From the NCBI GenBank assembly GCA_902805475.1, contig CADCSX010000023.1, positions 3,658,001-3,722,000 of the forward strand: a stretch of DNA of 64,000 nucleotides. Reading direction: 5' to 3'. Under the pieces are notes generated by a model. The model had not been told where the DNA came from. It searched no databases and saw nothing but the letters and a program-made list of their open reading frames with translations. The position numbers and the translations under genes are program-made. Shown one piece after another: positions 37,001 to 48,796 of this stretch (positions are counted from its first letter, which is position 1; every line of letters starts with the position of its first letter). Source of the DNA: Entonaema liquescens (taxonomy: Eukaryota > Ascomycota > Sordariomycetes > Xylariales > Xylariaceae).

Positions 37001-39985
37001 TTATATACAGAATTTATGAATGAATGGATCAGTTGAAAAAAAAGGGACGAAGGGGGGGTTAGGTTAAAAAGGAGTAAATACCTAGGTATTTAAATGAATA
37101 AAAAATAATAAAATAAAATAAAGATAAAATAGATAAGTTCCCCCCAAAAATGACGCTTTCAATTCATTCGGCTGGCTCCAGGCTTGACAACACATCATCA
37201 CACAAAATGCCCGATCTTGCTGCACTTCTGCCTGACTGACCAGTAGCGAGCAACCGTCGACATTATTCCAACGTCTGCTTTTCTGACGGCACCACTTCTT
37301 GCTTCCCACCTTTACTTGTCCTTATTATTATTATTATTATTATTATTTCTTAATTCCCATTCCAGGATAATAGTAAAGAAAGTATAGTAATAACAATAAT
37401 ACCCTTGGCTACAAACGATCCGTCAGCCTAAAAGATGCAGATGCAATCCGCTTCCTACTACTACCACCACCCCCCGTACCTAAGCCATTCAGTCTCCTTC
37501 TCTTCCTCTCTCTTCCTTCTTCGAACCCACGGATACGCCCCCGTTGATGGAAATCAAAATCCATCGCTGCTTTTGCGGGACAGGTACTACGTGTTAGCGT
37601 CAGCGCGCTTGTTCGCGAGCGCCGTCCGTCTCTCCGAATAGGGCTTAGGGAGAGAGAAAGGACCACCACCCGGCTGGGCGGTCTGCGTATCTACATCTTT
37701 CTATATAGACCAACTAGAGAACATCATCGTCAGGAAGAAAAGAAAAAAAAATTCTTATTCGATTGTCCTAAACGGTTACCCGTCTATCTACACGCCCCCA
37801 CTTACAGGACATGACGGCAGACACTTTTTTTTTTTTTTTTTTCTTTCTGGCTTGTACGTGCCACGTCCAATCCCGAGGAGCAACGTATACGCTTGCCCCC
37901 TGCGGACTGTTCTCTAAAGAGTCCTTCTCGGTACATAGAGTTTCTGATATCCCGATCTATCTTTCCATACCGCCCGGTCTATAGTCCAGATCCTGGAAGA
38001 GCTGTTTTCGTCATACTTTACTTACTTACTAGGCTGGCCTGGCTTACTTGAGGCAAAAAACAAAAAACCAATAATTGGATCACTACCCGCATACGTATAG
38101 TACATAAGCATGTAACTTACACGTAGGGAATGTAGACAGAGACAGCAACCTTCGGGACCCCGGGTCCCTTGTCGTTCCCGTCAGACCTAGAAAGCTGCCT
38201 TGCCAGATATATCTCTTTTTTTTTTTCTCTTTCTTTCTTATGTCAGTCTGCCATGATGATGATACCCTTATTCATCCTTTCGCGGCCGGCCCCCCCTTTC
38301 CTCCCTCGTCCCCCATCCGCAGAAAGCCGGTTGGTCCCGTTTGTCTATTCTGCAACCTCTTCCCCGATCTCTTCCCCCTTTCCTGCTCTGCCTCCACATT
38401 CCCATGTATCCTGCATATACGTACGTTCCTTCATCTCTTTCTGCTTACATATATTGGACGACCTCCTCCACACATACATACATACACACACGCGTCGAAT
38501 CTCCGTACCAGCTACCTAGCTAGCTAGTAGCTAGTCAGCCTACCCACTCCCCCTGCCTGCAGCAAGTGGCGTGTCGTCTAGATCCTCCTGCATCTCGATA
38601 TCTCCACTCCCCTCCAGCGAACGCTACCAGTTCAAGCTTCGCTGTCCCATCCGAGGAAAGGGACCCTACCCTACCCTATCCTATCCTGTCGTACGCCCGT
38701 GGCCCCCCACAGCATCTCGTTCCTGACTGGAAGTGATAATCGCCCCTTCTCGGCACATGCCAGAAAAGAACAACAGCTAGCTAGCTCTCCAACCCCAAAT
38801 ATCGTTATCCTTTTTCCAATCGATCTGGAGTGCCTCTAAGCGGTGACCGTCATCCTTACTCCGTGCCGAATCGATTCCAATCTCCCGAGCTATATGTCCT
38901 TGTTGCTGCTCCTGCTGCTATTTTGCCCCCCTTCCCTTCCCCCTTCCGTCAGAGCGATTGGAAAGTAATTATGCACACGCCCCCGTGGAGATCTGCCCAC
39001 ATACAACATGAACATGGCCAGACTACCTACCTACCTACCTCGTCATGCATATGTGCCTTTTCCCTGTCTTTCTTTCTTATATCAATTCCCTATTTTATCG
39101 TTCTACCTAGCCTATTCCCGTCCTGCTCACCTAGGATGGGATGGTGTTAATGTAATCCGCCACGTCGGTAAGCGAAGGCATAGGTATAGACCAAGCCGAG
39201 GGAATTATATACATACCTACATACCTACATACATACGTAACCGTATATATCTCACGTACCGGTAAGGATCAGGGCTCGGCGGGAAGGGGGTACGAAAATA
39301 CTAGACTCCAATATTACCTATAGTTCGTTTATGCCGACGTTGGCTCGTAGTACCTTTACGTACACTGTCAAGAAAAAAAAGTCTTGTGTGTGTACTTTGC
39401 CAATTATCTCTATACGTCTACCGTCTGAGGAGCTAAAGCCCTTGCCTCCCCCGGTCCCCTTGTCATCCCTTGGGCCAACGATATATCCTATATTGAGCGG
39501 GGTCGCAAGAGAACTATTCTCTCGATCGACGAATGGTGTCGTCGAGACTTATCCCCTATGGACGGGACTAGAGATGGCCCGTTCTCGTTATGCCGTTCAA
39601 GCTGGGAAGGCCCTTCGAAAGGTGAGAAGCAGAAAAAAGTATAAAAGGAGGTGTTGTTGACGGGTTGAGCTTGTCTTCTTCTTCTTCCTTCTTTCTTCCT
39701 TTCAAACCACTTCAAACTTCCAAAGTTTTATCTATCTATCTTGATTGCTTGCCTACCCATTCAGAAGTTGTCTTCTGCCATTGCCCTTGTTTGTCAAGAC
39801 TTGACTCTACTCTTGACTCACCACATACACGCACACACACACCTCACACAAACAAAGGACTCCCCAGGAGTCTAGCACACAAGTCACATACTTCACACCC
39901 TGTCTTGCAAGTCCATTGCAACCAATTCGTTCCCACCTTCCTTCCAGGACACCCCACTACCACCACCAATCACCACCTAGCTACC
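34015..39985. other. 6-kb gene-free interval, pyrimidine-rich on its right
   Basis: No coding region passes inspection; the frames here are low-complexity, without motifs. Contents: long T runs on the plus strand (about 34219, 36103, 36587, 37825 and 38217), A runs near 36352 and 37746, a TTA/ATT triplet repeat (37323-37347), ACCTAGGT at 36289, 36761 and 37080, a CCCTA run (about 38666-38687) and CTAC/TACA repeats (39017-39035, 39210-39238). From about 38.2 kb onward the plus strand is strongly C/T-rich up to the KXD1 start, as in long fungal 5' UTR/promoter regions. A noncoding transcript is possible but unproven. Confidence 0.5.
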
Positions 39986-41024
39986 ATGGCATCCTACGGC
40001 ACACAATACTACACCACCGCGGCGGTACCCATCCCCAGCAAGGCGGACCAGTACCAGCAGTACTACCAGAGCGGCGGCAGCAACTACTCCGTATCTCCAT
40101 CCGAGGACGACCAGCGCGAGCGTGACGCCTCCGTTACCTCGGGCGTGCCTTCCTACGGCACCAGCAGCAATGCCGCGAGCTACGCCACCAGCTACACCAC
40201 GAGCGGGGACTACGGCGACGGCACCCAAAGCGGCGGCTCCGTGAACGGCGTCGACTTCAACGACTACATGCAAAACCGCTTCGACGAGTCCTTCGACCCC
40301 ATCCCGCTGGACCGCAGCCTAGCTCGCCAGGCCCAGACGTAAGTTTCCAGATTCCCAATGAAATCACATTTCCCGTGATTCGCGCGAACTTGTTCTCGAG
40401 CAGAGAACGAGCGAGCGTCGGAGAGCGACAAGGAAGACAATTCAAGTAGAAGAAATTGAGCTAACGACGAGCTTTGAATTCAGTTCCGGCCAGCTTAACA
40501 ACAAGCACCGCGAACTTCTAGAAATGCAAGCAAAGGCGCAAGCCCGCCTAGCCAAGTCGCGCGCCCGCTTCCAGCAGGGTCTAAACGACGCGCGAGAAGT
40601 CCACGCTGATCTAGAATGGACATCGAAGAAAGTATCGTAAGTAGCGCGAAATCCCCAATTGCCAATCAATCTGCACAGAAAATCACATCGCGCATAGCGC
40701 GGAGGGGAGTTGCATAGCTGCAAGCGAGCGAATGCAAGAGTGAATAAAAAAATTGAGCCTCGAGTTGATTTAGGCTAGCTCGCTCCGAGCCGCAAAAGGG
40801 GCGAAGCGACGAGAGCCAATCAGAACTATTTACTACGGATATCTACGAGCCGCAGTATTTTAGGAAACATATCAAAATCCACCATCTCCTGAAATAGAAA
40901 CGATAGCGAAGGATGTATTTTCGCTAACAAAACGGTGTTACGCAGGTCGTTGAAGAAGAAGGCAGAGAAGCACCACGCCAAGGAATACCAAAAAGCGTGC
41001 GGAATATATCCCTCGCTCAACTAG
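39986..41024 (+). CDS. KXD1: BLOC-1 subunit KXD1 (KxDL protein)
   Basis: Three exons: 39986-40338, 40484-40636 and 40946-41024; 194 aa. Both introns are GT-AG (145 and 309 nt) and keep frame. The first 100 residues are disordered and rich in Ser, Tyr, Gly and Thr. The conserved part spans the junctions: FDPIPLDRSLARQAQT, SGQLNNKHRELLEMQAKAQ, ARLAKSRARFQQGL, DLEWTSKKV and SLKKKAEKHHAKEY, a coiled coil typical of fungal Kxd1. Kxd1 is a subunit of the BLOC-1 complex on endosomes, helping Rab GTPase regulation and vacuolar sorting. The start ATG follows ctagctacc. The second intron is long for this genome. Confidence 0.88.
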
Positions 41025-42513
41025 GTAGTAAAAAACTGCCTTTTTGCGATGCGCCATTAGCGGAGAAAACCGCATGCGCAACATTGAGCCGCATCGCGGG
41101 GCGCGTATTCGAATGCACGCCAAATTCTGGCTCGGTAACCACAAGAGCCTCAAAAAGAAAGCAGGCGTTTTATACCTTACCCACGGATTTCTACACATGT
41201 CGTTTATTTTAACTTTTAGCGGCCGATCGCCCTTCGGAGGCTCTTCCTGGCATGGAATAGGGTGGGCGGGCTGCTGCTACCACGCGAGATCTGGGGTTTG
41301 GGAATGCGAGATCTGTCGGGTTCCCATCTGCAGTCTCCTTATGCACACTCCCCTCCCATCAGGACGAATCTGGCTATTTTCTAATTTGTGGTTCCCAAAA
41401 ATATGCACATACCCCTGACATTTTCATGTAAGTTGGGTGGGAGACAAAAAAGATGGCGGCGGAGACGGAAGCTGGTTTGACGCTTGAGCGAGTAGGGCGG
41501 CAAAATAGACGCCCGCCCATCGCTGCTTTATGGCCGGGTAGTAAGGTACGTAGCTTGGTGTGCGTGGTGTGTGGGTAACGAACGCATTGCGTTTCTGTTC
41601 CTGCATCTCTGCTCCTCATGCGACGCACATCGAGCGGGCCGGCCGGCTTTAGCTGGGGAGAGCTGTTTCACGAGGTTACGAGTTATGATTGGACAACACC
41701 GGACGATCTTGGGGGCGTTATGGGCTAAAAGTACACCATTTTTGTTTCTAGCAGGGTATGGGCTCGCGTGAGCGACAGGATGATGCGCATCTGACCCGTC
41801 AAGTAGCGTCCATGCTTCGCACAGCTGCAAACTAAGTCGATCGCGAGCTAGGGCCTTAGGGTTAGTGGGCGGCAGTACATCGAGTTTCCTAGGGACACAC
41901 TCGGGGGCGTAGGAAAGAATGTATTCCTAGATAGATCACATAGTTTCCCCAGTCCCCAGCGGGGGACGACACTTGTCCGCTTCGGGACATGGATATTGCC
42001 CTTTTTGTAATAAGTCGGTATGGTTACGGGTGGTGGCTGGTCTATTTCGGTCAAGGGTTTCCTTAAGGAGTCTCATTGGGTTGGGATCGTACTTCTCTTA
42101 GAAATAGTAATACAGCAATTCACCGTTCGGTGACCTGAACCAGTGCCGTGCATGTACGTCTTAGACACGGTGGACCTTATATCCCCATTCCCTCATTGGC
42201 CAATGAACGCCGAGGGTTCACGACAATCCCTCGGTCTGCCATGTAAGATACTAGGTTGAATCCACCACGGGGGATAACTTGCTGTGTGTCGGCCATCGTC
42301 ACGTGATACAGTGACGCCTACCCAAGGGTTGAGACACGCCCAGAAAGTATTCCGCCTGCCAGACATTAGGATTATCTGAAGTATAAGCCGCGGGAACCAT
42401 GCCATGCCCTCCCTTGCTCACACGTTTCTGGTGTGAATAAATACGGTAGTCTGGTTGAACTTCTCAGACCAAACTCAATGGACCTTCACTTGACCCTTGG
42501 TGAAGTTATTAAT
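41025..42513. other. Intergenic, no gene seen
   Basis: 1.5 kb between the converging KXD1 (+) and the RGG-containing orphan (-). Two tiny palindromes are present (TCACCG/CGGTGA near 42120 and TTCACAC-type near 42418). Open frames here are antisense-overlapping and lack motifs. Confidence 0.5.
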
Positions 42514-43155
42514 TCATCGTTTCGCTTCATCCCAGGACATCCAACTGCCCCTCGGCCCTAAGCCCTTGGTATTCTCAAGTCGTTCCCAAGGGTTGATGTT
42601 CGAGGTCGGATCATAATAATCATCCCACCATGTCTTCCCTGGTTCATGCCCCTGATTCTGCCTGGCCTGACGGCCACCACGACCACTACCTCGACCGGTA
42701 AACCCTCTGCTACTGCCCGTTCCCAACGACTGGGCCCCTAAAACATGCGCCGGATAATCCCCGGTTACGGCGTCAATATTAGTATAAGACAGAGTGCTGT
42801 CTGTTGTGTTAACCAAACCTGTACCGGGAGGGCGTGAAGTATTCAGATACTGAGGTCCCGGCTCGTCATTGCCATCTTCTTTAAGATCGTTTTGCACTTT
42901 GCTGTTTCCATTTCCGGCCTCATCATCATCATCTTCAAGATTGATCTCGTCTTCATTCTTCGTTCTAACTCCTAAAGGGATCGCATTGGAACCCGACGTC
43001 GCCTCATAAAGAGGAATAGAAGTAGAGCTCGACGCAACCATGGCATCTGCGCGAGGGTTGAACTTGCGTCGCTTGTTAGAATTGTTCTGAGCTCCAAAGC
43101 TTGAGAAGCCCATGGCCTGTGCCATAGCGGCGGTTGTGTCGTCAGTTTCTTCCAT
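42514..43155 (-). CDS. Conserved fungal protein with RGG-like box, function unknown
   Basis: 213-aa single-exon frame. It opens with AAMAQAMGFSSFGAQ followed by a basic KRRKF patch, has an acidic Asp/Glu stretch near residue 75, a Gly/Arg-rich segment (FTGRGSGRGGRQARQ, near residue 150) and an aromatic C-terminal motif TWWDDYYDPTSNINPWERLE. The RGG-like box suggests RNA binding and arginine methylation; the KRR patch could be a nuclear signal. I recall the same N-terminal and C-terminal motifs as conserved in fungal hypothetical proteins but cannot name the family. It is divergent from a splicing-type gene with an 816-base shared promoter region. Confidence 0.75.
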   Translation of the reverse strand: MEETDDTTAAMAQAMGFSSFGAQNNSNKRRKFNPRADAMVASSSTSIPLYEATSGSNAIPLGVRTKNEDEINLEDDDDEAGNGNSKVQNDLKEDGNDEPGPQYLNTSRPPGTGLVNTTDSTLSYTNIDAVTGDYPAHVLGAQSLGTGSSRGFTGRGSGRGGRQARQNQGHEPGKTWWDDYYDPTSNINPWERLENTKGLGPRGSWMSWDEAKR

Positions 43156-43971
43156 GGTAGGTTAATAAGCTCCTAACACGCGGTCTTGGCACGGTTTAGA
43201 TGCTGCAGAAATGAGGATGGTAGAAGCGACGTAATTCTTAAGATTTAGTGAAACCAATAGAGAAATAAAGGACAAGTTTGATATGATTGTATGAGTATAG
43301 TAGTTTTCAGATCTTCTCTCATAAATCCATAGAGAGGATAACCTGAATCGAAGCAGGCTAAAATAAGGCCAGATGATGTGAAGTTGGGAATAATGGTGGA
43401 TTGGTGGATTGAAGGCTGGCAAATTTAGCTCCGAGACAAAAGAGACGTTAGACCAAGTCTGCAGTTGGCAGCCACTTGGCTCGTCTTATTCAAAGCCGGA
43501 AGGAGCCTTATGAAAATAATGAAAGTGCCCGATAAGGATATGACGTTATTTACCGCTGACTTATCATGACAACATTTTCTATCAACCAAATTTCTACTGA
43601 TCACCCACCTAGGTCTACTTTCTTAACTCATAAATGGCTTGGGCTAACATTTGCCTTCAGTCGCATTCTACTCGAATTAGGAGGTGGAATAAGTCTCAAT
43701 ATATCTCACATGAGAAAATTCGATGAAACTAAAAGTTTATTTCTCTTCTATTAGTTACCAAAGTTGACAGTCAACGTTTTCTGTGCAAACCCATACATTT
43801 CAACTTGACCTTAGGTAATATGCCATATTGAGAATACAGTGCGATAGTTGTCAATATACTGTAACTATCTACACCTTTAGACTCTTACCATAACATCAAG
43901 CGTTCCTCTCTTCAACTTCATCTTAGAAATATAATTTTGTAGTTTGTTTTAGCACCTATTTCGGACCTGAA
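43156..43971. promoter_or_regulatory. Divergent promoter region
   Basis: 816 bases between two genes reading outward (the RGG-containing orphan and the LENG1-like gene), so it must contain both promoters. ACCTAGGT occurs at 43607. No canonical TATA box stands out. Confidence 0.5.
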
Positions 43972-45160
43972 ATGCCTTTGTGAGTAATATCTCTACAACC
44001 TACATTGTCCCAATTAAAGCGCAGTCCGCCTTATTAACCAGCACCTCTATAGACATCTTCTAGGCAAGAAATCGTGGAATGTCTACAACCCAAAGAATAT
44101 CGAGCGCGTAAGGCGCGACGAAGCAGCTGCTAAGGCTCGTGAAGAAGCCGAAGAGCAACGCCAGCAAGAAGTCGACGCCGAACGTCGTCTAGCGATCCTA
44201 CGAGGCGAGGTTCCCCCGCCTTTATCTCCTCCCCCTCAGCCTAGCGTCGAAGATGACTCCCGCGGCAAAAAACGAAGCCGACTCGAGGATCCAGCAACAC
44301 CAGGTCGGGGCAGAGAGCGTAGGAAGCGAAAGCGCGCTGGCGAAGATGATACTGATTTCGAGTTGCGTCTTGCGCGCGAGCAAGTGGAAGCCTCACAGAC
44401 AACGAGCGATGCGTTAGTGAAGAGCACCAGTAATGCGCCGCTCGTGGACCATACTGGTCACATAGACTTGTTTCCTGAGGAGAGAGCGCGTGTGCCCATA
44501 GAAAAGAACAAAGAAGCCGAACAGGAAGCTGCCAAAAAGAAGCGAGAATATGAAGACCAGTACACCATGCGCTTCTCCAATGCTGCGGGCAAAGAGGGTT
44601 TGGTTGGCCCCTGGTATGCCAAAGGTGGCGATATCAAGGATGTTGTAGATGGTAACCTGGAGGCCCCGAGTAAAGACGTATGGGGTAATGAGGACCCGCG
44701 ACGAAAGGAACGGGAGGCCGCGCGTGTTGTAGCTAACGATCCTCTGGCAATGATGAAGAGGGGTGCTGCAAAGATTAGGGAGGTCGAGAAAGAAAGACGG
44801 AAACTGAATGATGAAAGGGAGCGAGAATTAAAGCAGCTTCGGAAAGAAGAGAAAAGACATGAGAGGAGGCGGCGGCATGAAGGGAGAAAAGACAACGATG
44901 ATCTTGAAGGGTTCACTCTAGATGGTACAGCTTCTAGCCAACTCCTATTTCGCTCTAAGAATGGCGACGATCACCATCGACGACGACGCCGCCATTCCCG
45001 AGATGAAAGCGACCGATCTCGACGCCACTCCGATCATAGAGAACGTAAAGAGTACCGTCACGACGACCAAAAACGAAGTTCCCGGCCAGATCGCCAGGAG
45101 CGTGATGAGGCACCATCGAAACATGACAGGCGGCGAGAAGGAAGGACAGACCATTATTAG
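43972..45160 (+). CDS. LENG1-like protein with N-terminal Cir_N domain
   Basis: A micro-exon of eight bases (43972-43979: ATG CCT TT) is joined to 44053-45160 by a 73-nt GT-AG intron, giving 371 aa. This join produces MPLHLLGKKSWNVYNPKNI and then ERVRRDEAAAKAREEAEEQR, a clear Cir_N domain as in CIR and LENG1. The next region contains basic KKRSRLED and GRERRKRKRAGED patches, then FPEERARVPIEKNKE and GPWYAKGG. The end is Arg/His/Asp/Ser-rich (RRRRRHSRDESDRSRRH), resembling RS-type splicing proteins. LENG1 homologues have been linked to pre-mRNA splicing complexes in the nucleus; the exact role is not settled. Without the micro-exon the Cir_N domain has no start codon, which supports the model. 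Confidence 0.85.
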
Positions 45161-45309
45161 CATTGCATCAGTTTATAGGTTCAGGTGTTAGTCTTTTCGA
45201 GTATTAGATACCCCCTCTTGCCTTATAGAGGCACCAATATTATTTGCGTATTTATGATTAGACGGGTATCATACTACTTCTCGTCCCGCAGCGTCTTACT
45301 CTATGGGTA

Positions 45310-46050
45310 TCATTTATAATTTACAACCCCTAATACCACCTCTACACTTCCAGTACTGGAATAAGCATCGCTATTTCTTCCCTCCTTCCATGGTAAGTTG
45401 ATCTCAACCTGCTGCATGTGCTTCTCGACCAATTCGACAACCTTTGGCGCATCCTTAAGCTCCTTCAATGTCTTGATGATCTCGTCTGCCGTCTCTTTAC
45501 TTAAGCCCTCCTTGCGATCACTGTATATATCCACGCCCTCCTGCGTAAACAAAGTAGGCGCAAACCACGTCACAGCCCAGCGTTCAACAGCCTCTCCCGC
45601 ATCATCTGCGCCGCCGGCCAACGGGCGCTCGCCCCATCCCAAGATCTCCCAATGGCTGCTAGCGATAGCAAGCAAGCCCTTTCCCCGCCAGGTCCAAGCG
45701 CCAGGAATAGTCGCGTCGGGCTTCTCGATGCCCTCAACGCGCTTGACGCCTCCTTTGCCGTTGCTCTTCTCGTATTCGACCAGGTTGTCGTTTGCAACGG
45801 GCTTGGACTCGGGTTTATACGGCTTGTAGGTTATGCGCACGTTCCGGGCTGAGCGCCACATGGATAGCGTGGAGTGCGTGACGGCCCAGGTGCGCCAGAG
45901 CCATTCGAGCGGTGGAGAGACGAATGGGTCGCCGGTGGTGGTGGATGGTTTGGAGGGGTCCGCGAGGTACTTGGATGGCGCGCGGAGGCTAATGTTGCTT
46001 GGTGGGTTTGTGCTGGCTGGCGTGGGTTCTGTCATTATGGGCGGATACAA
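45310..46050 (-). CDS. Conserved hypothetical protein (beta-barrel-like guess)
   Basis: 246-aa single-exon frame. Strongly patterned segments look conserved: PLEWLWRTWAVTHSTLSMW, WTWRGKGLLAIASSHWEILG, ERWAVTWFAPTLFTQEG and VDIYSDRKEGLS, followed by a C-terminal Lys/Glu-rich helix. The alternating aromatic strands resemble small lipocalin-like barrels, but I cannot name the family and this is a guess. The start may be Met1 (46050) or the Met five codons later (MTEPTP), which lacks the odd YPPI extension. It converges on the LENG1-like gene with a 149-base gap. Confidence 0.75.
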   Translation of the reverse strand: MYPPIMTEPTPASTNPPSNISLRAPSKYLADPSKPSTTTGDPFVSPPLEWLWRTWAVTHSTLSMWRSARNVRITYKPYKPESKPVANDNLVEYEKSNGKGGVKRVEGIEKPDATIPGAWTWRGKGLLAIASSHWEILGWGERPLAGGADDAGEAVERWAVTWFAPTLFTQEGVDIYSDRKEGLSKETADEIIKTLKELKDAPKVVELVEKHMQQVEINLPWKEGRNSDAYSSTGSVEVVLGVVNYK

Positions 46051-46560
46051 GCAGTTTTTGATTATCTAGGTAGGTAGAGTATAATGAAAAGAAACAAGAA
46101 CTTCAACTGCTGAGAGTTTAATTTTCGAAGTTGTACAAACAAAGACCATTAGACCTTCCAGGTCAGTGCACGATGTTGTCATATCCATGCGTCCAAGCCC
46201 GGGAAGTTCTCATCCGGAATTCATCGTTGGTTTCAGGGGTTGAAGTGTTAGTATCACACTTGAGATACTGAATTTCATACTAATTAACCTGCACAATTAA
46301 GCAAACTTACACCAAAGACTCAAATTAAGTTTGATCACGTAGTACCTAAGCCAATTCTCTTATCGGACTTCGCTTTCTTGTATAAAAAGTGAATTATACA
46401 GAAATCCAAATTAACTCATGACTAATCTTATCGTCACGTGGTACCGCGTCAGAACATATAATTCGTTAATTCCGTTAATCCCATTATTCCACTAAAGAAA
46501 TAAACTCGAATCTAATCACTCTGAAATGATTAAATCGGTGAAGCAATTTCTCCTATCCAT
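46051..46560. other. Intergenic, promoter side of the conserved hypothetical
   Basis: 510 bases between two minus-strand genes. A/T-leaning, no repeat or RNA gene seen. Should contain the promoter of the 246-aa gene and the terminator of the transporter. Confidence 0.5.
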
Positions 46561-48796
46561 CTACTGCTCGTAGTGTTCATGTCTTATTCCCAATCCGTCA
46601 CCTATATCGGATTCCTCTTGTCTAGAATCAATTGCATGATAAGCAACGTCGATCTGGTCGGGCGAGTCCGCCCTTAGATCAGTCGCGGCCACCAAAGACC
46701 TCCGTCTCGCTCTGTCTATAACGCGAGTCTGCGTTGCCCTGAAGAGTCGCGAAATATTCCGTCTCATGCCTAATATCTGACCCTCACCCGGGTTTTGGGC
46801 AATATCTAACAATGGCCTGTTCGCCAGCTTGAGCTTCTGTCGAAAGGTATGATTTTCCATATTGAGTCCGTCATCCGATGCGTTATCGTCGCGTTCTGGT
46901 TTGATGTCATGCCCTCGAGGGTACTGAACTTCAGGGATCCAAACCCACGTAATAAAAGCCCCTAAGAGCATTGCCGGACAAAATCCTAACAACATAGCTG
47001 CAAACTTGTGGTTGTATGACTCGCCACCGTATACAGCGAGGTTTGTTATCAAGAGGATTGTTATCGCACCAAGCTTCCCAGAAGCCGCTGCAAGACCATA
47101 AAATGTGCCCCGGTACTTGGTTGCAAATAGCTCTGCGGGAAGCATGAATGTGATAGTATTCGGACCGAGGTTGAAGACAACCTGTGCAAGTACGTACAAG
47201 GTTACCGTCAGGGCATGTTTATCTGTTTCGAATGTGACGAAGAACGTCCCACCGTTGATGGCGAAAAGCCCAGCTAGTGCAACAAACATCCAGCTCATCC
47301 ATGTAGTCCGGGGGATGTAGTCGATGGCAAGCAGAACGATGAAACTTCCGGGTAATGCTCCGCTCGAGATGGTCACGATGTTCCGTATACTATCTTGTCG
47401 GAGCATTTCGTATATCGTGATATTTGGCTGGGCTGGGTCTGCTCGCCATGCTGCATTGCTGCATACCAGTTCCTCCGGGGATGTAGAAATATTCGACTCC
47501 GGTGGCGGTTTCGAAAGCCAGATCGTAGAAATCGTTTTGGGGTTATCAAGGCCAAGCCCATCTATACCAGTGTCGGTAAGTAGTTGTTTCCATAAAGAAG
47601 ATGATGATTCCTCTGAAATAACTTACAATAAGCTAAATCTAGCAGATACCAAGTTATCATAACTCCTAGGAGAGCACGCCAACGCCCCTTCTCGGCAAGG
47701 TGCTCTCTGACTTCACTGATGTACTTTCTGACTGACATCCACCGGCTGGCTCTTCGATTTCCAAAGTCAGCTAAAGGGGTACCTATCGAGCGCCGGGGAA
47801 CCGCGAGCCCAGCTTGATCCGCCTGTTGGAGAGCCGGGTTTACCGGGTTTACTGGAATAACATGACTAACTGCTGCAACAGCTCCTGCAAGTTCTCCCTT
47901 AGCCACTAGATATTGAGGCGTCTCAGGAATTATTCGTCTTAATATGAGCGAGACCAGAGCTGGAAATGCTCCAATCCCAATCGTAGTTCTCCATACGATG
48001 TCGATGACTGGTGATGCAACCTCGTACCTAGTTTCGGTTGGAGACAGGCCATGATAGTTACTGAGTCCCTTGAGGATAGCTAATCCAAAACCATAAGCGG
48101 CTAGCTGTCCCAGTGATTGCATAAGGAATACCGCCGCTATCATTTTGCCTCGAGACCTAGTAGAAGACCATTCCGATGCGATTATTGCCGAGAGTGGATA
48201 CTATTCGGTGTTAGCAGTCATTCCTATGTATACAACTCTGTTGTTATGTCTAACCTCTGCACCGAGTCCTATACCTAACATGGTACGCCAAAATCCGATC
48301 CAACCATACACATTCATCGAATTCATATGGCCCGAAGATGCTGTTGTCATCCCCACCGTAGCAACTACTACAATACTTAGTTCCAAGCCGTAGACGACCT
48401 TCCGGCCATATCTATCAGCTAAGGATCCGAATAGGATCATACCAACCATCGTCCCAGTTAACGTAGTTAGGTTGATGACCAGCGAGTTTGTTGACACACC
48501 CGTAGTACATCCTGGATATACGTAGCTTAAGGACGGGCTAATGACGTTCACAGCAAAGATACTGTAAGATGCAGTGAAAAACCCCGATGCAGCGACCCAC
48601 CACACTTTCCACTGGAACTTATCCAGGCCTGGGTAGTCAATCACAGATTGTACCGTCCGTTCGGGATCATCCAGGTCCTGTATCGCCACAATGAGTTAAA
48701 AATAAAACGTGGTTGGGGTTCTCTACTACATACGCAATCTATCTCGTGGGCAATTTGGCGCGTGCCCGCCTTGAGGCTGGAGAAATAACCGCCCAT
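46561..48796 (-). CDS. Phosphate:H+ symporter-family MFS transporter (PHO84-like)
   Basis: Four exons: 48796-48734, 48677-48255, 48200-47627 and 47561-46561; 686 aa, three GT-AG introns, all in frame. The first exon encodes MGGYFSSLKAGTRQIAHEID. Visible: GSLADRYGRKVVYGLEL (MFS motif A between TM2 and TM3), GLGAEYPLSAIIASEWSSTR spanning a junction, RRIIPETPQYLVAKGE, LGPNTITFMLPAELFATKYR and a long polar C-terminal tail. These match the phosphate:H+ symporter family (PHO84, and GIT1-like glycerophosphodiester carriers). The usual signature is GGDYPLS; here Ala-Glu replaces Gly-Asp, so the substrate may differ from inorganic phosphate. Plasma-membrane importer, probably starvation-regulated by analogy. 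Confidence 0.9.

Noticed and set aside
36511..37023. 170-aa plus-strand frame
   Set aside because: Built from a poly-T tract (run of Phe) and low-complexity sequence, with no motif or codon signature of a gene.
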